Shown here: positions 33,946 to 38,559 of the stretch, piece by piece
Layout of the letters: each line of letters opens with the position of its first letter
How positions within the stretch are numbered: the stretch's first letter is position 1
Source: Candidatus Gastranaerophilales bacterium
GTDB lineage: Bacteria > Cyanobacteriota > Vampirovibrionia > Gastranaerophilales > Gastranaerophilaceae
Reading direction: 5' to 3'
Assembly: GCA_944323595.1 (NCBI GenBank)
Contig: CALUTF010000016.1
Span: forward strand, 1-38,559
DNA length: 38,559 bases
The notes under the pieces: generated by a model
What the model was told of the DNA's origin: nothing
What the model saw: only the letters and a program-made list of their open reading frames with translations
Databases searched by the model: none
Position numbers and translations under genes: made by a program

Positions 33946-36426
33946 TTACTCCCTGAAAGTTATATCAGCATAAGTTTTTTGAAGTTTACTTCTTATTGAA
34001 TTCATTTGCCCTTCAATAACTTCATCAGTTAATGTTGCATTAGTATCCTGCAAGTGAATTCTGAATGCCAGAGATTTAAAGCCGTCTTTAATATGTTCGC
34101 CCTGATAAACATCAAAAACTTCACTACCTTTGAATATATTCTGCTGAACAGCACCTTTGATTACACGTTGAATGTCGTCAAAAGTTACATCATCGTTTAT
34201 GATAAACGCAAGGTCACGTCTTACTTCAGGGAATTGAGGAAGTTTCTTAAATCTTGGTACGCTTTCTTTAATAATAGCTATAATTTCATCTAAATCAAGT
34301 TTAAATATAAAAGCATCCTGATTTAACTTCAATTTATCTTTCAAAATCGGATGAATTTGTCCGAAATAACCGACAGGCTGCGGATTTTTACCAAGCACAG
34401 TTACAACTGCACTCTTATACGGATGCATTGTTGTATGTGTTGCAGCAAGAGATGATTTATCAAGCGGAACAAGTTTTATTCGTTTTTCAACTCCGAGTTC
34501 CGTGAACAATTTTTCCATAATACCTTTTACTGTGTAAAAATCGGTTTCTGCAGTTTGCTGCCAGAGCGAATGTTCAACTTTTCCGGTAATAACACCTCCA
34601 AGAATTCTGTTTTCTTCAACACCGGAAGATTTTTCATCCGCTTCACCCGTTTTATAATAAGTTCTGCCAATTTCATAAGCCCAGAAATCTTTTTGTCCGT
34701 TGTCATAATTGTATTTCATACAGTTAAGAACACTGGCTGCCATTGTCTGGCGAAGCATTGCATAATCTTCACTGGCAGGATTGCAGACATAAACAGCTTT
34801 TTCTTCATCATAAGGTATCATAAATTTATCGAGAAGTGGTTTGCCTATTAAAGAACTTGTGATAATTTCATTCAAACCTGATGACAGCATAATTTCATGT
34901 ACTTTTTTGATAATTTTTTCTTCCAGAGAAATTTCCGGAGTCTGGGATTTGTTAGGAAGCGACGGTGCAATTTTATCATATCCGTTAATTCTTGCTATCT
35001 CTTCAATCAAATCAATCTCGCGTGTCACATCGCCGGCTCTGAATGACGGGACTCTGAATTTCGCCGCGGCATCATTTCCGCCGAGTTTTTCAAACCCTAA
35101 CTTTTCAAGGATAGTAATACATTTTTCCGGCTCTATTGAGCAGCCTAGAATTCTTTTAATTTGAGCAAATCTCAGTGTAATTTCAATAGGTTCAAGTTTA
35201 TTTTCGCCGGCTTCAACAACACCCACAACTTCTGCATCGGCGTATTCTGTCAAAAGCTGCATTGCACGCATAAGAGCAGGTTTTACTGCTTCTATATCCA
35301 CGCCGCGTTCAAATCTTGAGCAGGCTTCACTCTTATATCCGACACTGCGTGAACTTTTTCTGTTGCTTTGCGGAGTAAAATATGCAGCTTCCAGCGCCAT
35401 AGCAGTTGTATTATCATCAATTTCAGAATTCATACCGCCGAATACTCCGGCAATACAAACTCCCTTTTCTCTGTCGGCAATCAAAACGCTATCATGCGTC
35501 AGATTACGTTCAACACCATCAAGCGTTACAATAGTTTCACCCTCTTTTGCGCGTCTTACGCAAAGATAATTGTCGAGTTTGTCATAATCAAATGCATGCA
35601 AAGGTGTTCCATATTCAAGCATCACGTAGTTTGTGATGTCAACTACGTTATTTATAGCACGTACACCTGATGCAATAAGCCTTTTCTGCATCCATTCCGG
35701 CGACGGCTTAATTTTGATATTTTTCAAAACTCCGATTGAATAGTATTTGCACACATCTGTATCAAGAATTTCAACCTTGAAATCATTTGTTGTTAAATCC
35801 TTGGTGCATTCAATCATATTGAATTTAAGAGGTTTATTGAAAATTGCGCTGAGTTCTCTTGCGACACCGACAACAGACATTTGATCCCCTCTGTTGGCCG
35901 TAGGTGCAACGTGAATAATAGTATCTTTTTCAAATCCGAGAACATCTTCCACATTCTGTCCGATTTGAACATTCGGAAAAATTCTGTTAAGTATCAATAT
36001 TCCGTCTTCGTCCTGATATTCACGTTCTGCAACCCCGAGTTCATCGTCAGAACAAAGCATACCCTGAGATTCTACCCCGCGGATAACTGCAGGTGTAAGA
36101 GTAAACATTTCTCCTGTTTTTCTGTCAAGAACCTGACTGCCCACAGATGCATAAGGAACAATCTGCCCCTCTTTAATATTCTGTGCACCGCACACAACAG
36201 TCTTTAATCCTGTACCTGTATTTACAGTCACCAGATGAAGTCTGTCAGAATTTGGATGTGCATCAATTTTTTCAATTCTGACAGTTTTTATATTGGTAAA
36301 TTTAGGTTTAACTTCTTCCAGAGCCTCAACCTCAAGACCGCTCATCGTAAGCTCATGTGCAATCTGTTCTTCTGTCACATCAGATAAGTCAACCAATTCA
36401 TTTAACCAATTTAATGATACTTGCAT
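33946..36426 (-). CDS. pheT: Phenylalanyl-tRNA synthetase beta subunit (PheT)
   Basis: 826 residues, typical. Charges tRNA(Phe) as an alpha2-beta2 tetramer with PheS. Domains in order: tRNA-binding OB fold (about 40-150), B3/4 editing region (about 215-390, with FERGVD), B5 (about 400-480), the catalytic-like core (about 490-690), and C-terminal FDX-ACB (FPEVRRDLAFI, about 735-826). pheS is not next to it; the gene is divergent from fusA and followed by the SH3-like gene. Upstream on the minus strand TGG-TATAAG (36456-36461) is a likely extended -10, about 30 nt from the ATG. GAGGG serves as a weak ribosome binding site. Confidence 0.96.
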   Translation of the reverse strand: MQVSLNWLNELVDLSDVTEEQIAHELTMSGLEVEALEEVKPKFTNIKTVRIEKIDAHPNSDRLHLVTVNTGTGLKTVVCGAQNIKEGQIVPYASVGSQVLDRKTGEMFTLTPAVIRGVESQGMLCSDDELGVAEREYQDEDGILILNRIFPNVQIGQNVEDVLGFEKDTIIHVAPTANRGDQMSVVGVARELSAIFNKPLKFNMIECTKDLTTNDFKVEILDTDVCKYYSIGVLKNIKIKPSPEWMQKRLIASGVRAINNVVDITNYVMLEYGTPLHAFDYDKLDNYLCVRRAKEGETIVTLDGVERNLTHDSVLIADREKGVCIAGVFGGMNSEIDDNTTAMALEAAYFTPQSNRKSSRSVGYKSEACSRFERGVDIEAVKPALMRAMQLLTEYADAEVVGVVEAGENKLEPIEITLRFAQIKRILGCSIEPEKCITILEKLGFEKLGGNDAAAKFRVPSFRAGDVTREIDLIEEIARINGYDKIAPSLPNKSQTPEISLEEKIIKKVHEIMLSSGLNEIITSSLIGKPLLDKFMIPYDEEKAVYVCNPASEDYAMLRQTMAASVLNCMKYNYDNGQKDFWAYEIGRTYYKTGEADEKSSGVEENRILGGVITGKVEHSLWQQTAETDFYTVKGIMEKLFTELGVEKRIKLVPLDKSSLAATHTTMHPYKSAVVTVLGKNPQPVGYFGQIHPILKDKLKLNQDAFIFKLDLDEIIAIIKESVPRFKKLPQFPEVRRDLAFIINDDVTFDDIQRVIKGAVQQNIFKGSEVFDVYQGEHIKDGFKSLAFRIHLQDTNATLTDEVIEGQMNSIRSKLQKTYADITFRE

Positions 36427-36521
36427 TTTCTATAATTCCCTCTTAATCACTATTACTTATACCAGAATTCTATAACAAATATAAACGATTGTAAAACTTA
36501 ATTTATAATACCCCTAACTCC

Positions 36522-36549
36522 TTGCTTAATATCTTTTTTGTGAGATAAT
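36522..36549 (+). promoter_or_regulatory. Likely promoter of fusA
   Basis: TTGCTT (36522-36527), a 16-base spacer, GATAAT (36544-36549). The divergent gap 36427-36613 serves pheT (minus) and fusA (plus). A second AT-rich -10 candidate lies near 36575. Confidence 0.45.
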
Positions 36550-36613
36550 TTTTGTGAAGCTAAATATTATAAATAGCAAATGTACACAAGATATAAAAAA
36601 GGAAAAATGAAAA

Positions 36614-38559
36614 ATGGCTAGAAAAACTCCATTGGAAAAAATTAGAAACATTGGTATTGCCGCTCACATTGATGCAGGTAAAACCACTACTACAGAACGT
36701 ATCTTGTTCTATACAGGGAAAACACACAAACTCGGCGAAGTTCACGATGGTGCTGCTGTAACCGACTTTATGGAACAAGAACGTGAAAGAGGTATTACAA
36801 TCCAATCTGCAGCTGTAACAGCTGAATGGAAAGGACATCAAATCAACATCATCGACACTCCTGGGCACGTTGACTTTACTATCGAAGTTGAACGTTCACT
36901 CCGTGTATTAGATGGTGTTGTTGCTGTATTCTGTGCAGTAGGCGGTGTTCAATCACAATCCGAAACTGTTTGGAGACAAGCAAATCGCTACGAAGTACCT
37001 CGTATGGTTTTTGTTAACAAAATGGACAGAACAGGTGCTGATTTCTACAGAGTAGTTGATCAGATTAAAAACAGATTAGGTGCTAATGCATTTCCTATCA
37101 GACTTCCTATAGGAGCAGAAGATAAATTCAGAGGCTTAATTGATTTGTTCACTATGAAAGCTGAAATTTATACAAACGACCTGGGTACAGATATCAGAGA
37201 AGAAGACGTTCCTGCTGATATGCTTGAAATGGCTCAAAAATACAGAGATGAGCTTGTTGAAGCCATTGCCGCAGAAAACGACGATTTGATGGAAAAATAT
37301 TTTGAAGACCCTGCATCAATCACTGTTGATGAGTTGAAAAAAGGTCTGAGAAAAGCAGTTTGCGAAAACAAAATAGTTCCTGTAACCTGCGGTACAGCAT
37401 TCAAAAACAAAGGTGTTCAACTTCTTCTAGACTCAATCGTTGAATTAATGCCTTCACCGGTTGATGTTAAAGCTATTGAAGGTGAACTTGAAGACGGTAC
37501 TAAAACAGAAAGACACTCTTCTGACTCTGAACCGTTCTCAGCTCTTGCGTTCAAAGTTATGACAGACCCGTTCGTAGGTCGTTTAACATTCTTAAGAGTT
37601 TACTCAGGTATTATCACATCAGGTTCTTACGTACTTAATGCAACTAACGGCAAAAAAGAACGTATCTCAAGATTGGTTCGTATGTATGCAGACCAAAGAC
37701 AGGAAGAAACTGAAGTTTACGCAGGTGATATCTGTGCTGCAGTTGGTTTGAAAGACACCACAACAGGTGATACATTATGTGATGAAAAAGCACCTATCAT
37801 CCTTGAAAGAATGAGCTTCCCTGAACCGGTTATCTCTGTTGCTATTGAACCTAAAACAAAAGCTGATCAGGATAAAATGGGTATCGCTCTTCAAAAACTT
37901 GCAGAAGAAGATCCGTCATTCCGTGTAAAATCAGACACTGAAACAGGTCAAACCATTATCTCAGGTATGGGTGAACTTCACCTTGATATCATCGTTGACC
38001 GTATGCTTAGAGAATTCAAAGTAGAAGCTAACATCGGTAAACCACAGGTCGCATACAGAGAAACTATCCGCGGCAACGCTGATCAGGATTCTAAATTTGC
38101 CCGTCAATCCGGTGGTAAAGGTCAATACGGTCACGTTAAAATCAGAATTTCACCTGCAGGCGAAAACGAAGGTTTTGTATTTGAAAACAAAATCGTCGGT
38201 GGTGCTATTCCTAAAGAATATATCGAACCTGCAAGAAAAGGTATGGAAGAAGCTCTTGAAGGCGGTATCTTAGCCGGATATCCTATGATTGACGTTAAAG
38301 TTGAACTTTACGACGGTTCTTACCACGAAGTTGACTCTTCAGAAATGGCGTTCAAAATCGCAGGTTCTATGGCAATCAAAGAAGGCTGCCGCAAAGCTCA
38401 ACCTTGCATCCTTGAACCTATGATGAAAGTTGAAATCGAAATTCCTGAAGAATTTACAGGTACAATCATCGGTGATATTTCAAGAAGACGCGGACGTGTT
38501 GAAGGTCAGGAACCTATGGGCAACACAGGTAACGTAATCGTTAGAGCACTTGTTCCGCT
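36614..38559 (+). CDS. fusA: Translation elongation factor G (EF-G), 3' end beyond the window
   Basis: 648 full codons are present of about 690; the frame is open to the last base. Drives GTP-dependent translocation of tRNA and mRNA on the ribosome. Starts [21 protein letters not shown] motifs [12 protein letters not shown] (G1), RGITI (G2), DTPGHVDF (G3), NKMD (G4). Domains II to IV follow ([21 protein letters not shown]). AAAAGGA lies upstream of the ATG. The sequence GGAAAAATGAAAAATGGCTAG also contains a four-codon ORF from ATG 36607 overlapping the fusA start, probably accidental. Companion rpsL/rpsG genes, common upstream of fusA, are absent: fusA is divergent from pheT. Confidence 0.96.
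   Translation, partial: MARKTPLEKIRNIGIAAHIDAGKTTTTERILFYTGKTHKLGEVHDGAAVTDFMEQERERGITIQSAAVTAEWKGHQINIIDTPGHVDFTIEVERSLRVLDGVVAVFCAVGGVQSQSETVWRQANRYEVPRMVFVNKMDRTGADFYRVVDQIKNRLGANAFPIRLPIGAEDKFRGLIDLFTMKAEIYTNDLGTDIREEDVPADMLEMAQKYRDELVEAIAAENDDLMEKYFEDPASITVDELKKGLRKAVCENKIVPVTCGTAFKNKGVQLLLDSIVELMPSPVDVKAIEGELEDGTKTERHSSDSEPFSALAFKVMTDPFVGRLTFLRVYSGIITSGSYVLNATNGKKERISRLVRMYADQRQEETEVYAGDICAAVGLKDTTTGDTLCDEKAPIILERMSFPEPVISVAIEPKTKADQDKMGIALQKLAEEDPSFRVKSDTETGQTIISGMGELHLDIIVDRMLREFKVEANIGKPQVAYRETIRGNADQDSKFARQSGGKGQYGHVKIRISPAGENEGFVFENKIVGGAIPKEYIEPARKGMEEALEGGILAGYPMIDVKVELYDGSYHEVDSSEMAFKIAGSMAIKEGCRKAQPCILEPMMKVEIEIPEEFTGTIIGDISRRRGRVEGQEPMGNTGNVIVRALVP

Noticed and set aside
36607-36621. 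Four-codon ORF at the fusA start as a regulatory leader peptide
   Set aside because: The sequence ATG AAA AAT GGC TAG is short and may arise by chance in an A-rich leader; no supporting evidence.

Overview
The window is 38.6 kb of AT-rich bacterial DNA from a diderm (Gram-negative-type) organism. The envelope genes show the outer membrane: two autotransporters with C-terminal beta-barrels, a TonB/ExbB/ExbD energy-transduction set, an LptF/LptG-type permease and a lipoprotein lytic transglycosylase. The mix of these genes with corrinoid iron-sulfur protein subunits, AT-rich lineage-specific hypotheticals and N-terminal motifs such as SFQGK is most consistent with a gut non-photosynthetic cyanobacterial relative (Gastranaerophilales / Vampirovibrionia, formerly Melainabacteria). 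This placement is inference, not proof.

Layout. 1-3.9 kb: autotransporter 1 (+), a Pmp-like beta-helix surface protein whose start region carries an 11-G homopolymer that currently puts the body of the gene out of frame with the best start codon. 4.2-8 kb (-): ftsH, acsD-like and acsC-like genes overlapping one another. 8.1-12.4 kb (-): two related exported proteins, then tonB, exbB and two exbD genes. 12.4-13.05 kb: a gene-free stretch packed with palindromes and two copies of a dispersed repeat, one of them interrupted by a nested structured element. 13.05-13.3 kb (-): a small hypothetical gene. 13.5-17.9 kb (+): autotransporter 2, a paralogue with an almost identical barrel, followed by another composite repeat. 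18.2-26.1 kb (+): ftsY, a murein-peptide-amidase-like M14 peptidase, a LysM protein, a soluble-lytic-transglycosylase-like lipoprotein, an LptF/G permease, a coiled-coil protein and gatA. 26.1-31.9 kb (-): a membrane protein, dnaK, a large putative metallopeptidase resembling the anthrax lethal factor catalytic domain, and a small exported protein. 32.1-36.4 kb: a hypothetical (+), a YkgJ-type cysteine-cluster protein (-) and a pheT/SH3-like operon (-). 36.6 kb to the end: fusA (EF-G), running off the window.

How the genes relate. Most genes are housekeeping or envelope functions. The accessory signal is concentrated in 0-18 kb: two Pmp-like surface proteins with GGA[ILV] and FxxN repeats, G-tracts at the same place in both signal peptides, barrels kept nearly identical at DNA level (probably gene conversion), and a repeat family lying just downstream of both genes. 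Together they look like a phase-variable, recombining surface-antigen system, strikingly parallel to chlamydial Pmp proteins. Two other points deserve attention: compact CFeSP subunits coupled to ftsH with no other Wood-Ljungdahl gene in view, and the lethal-factor-like metallopeptidase.
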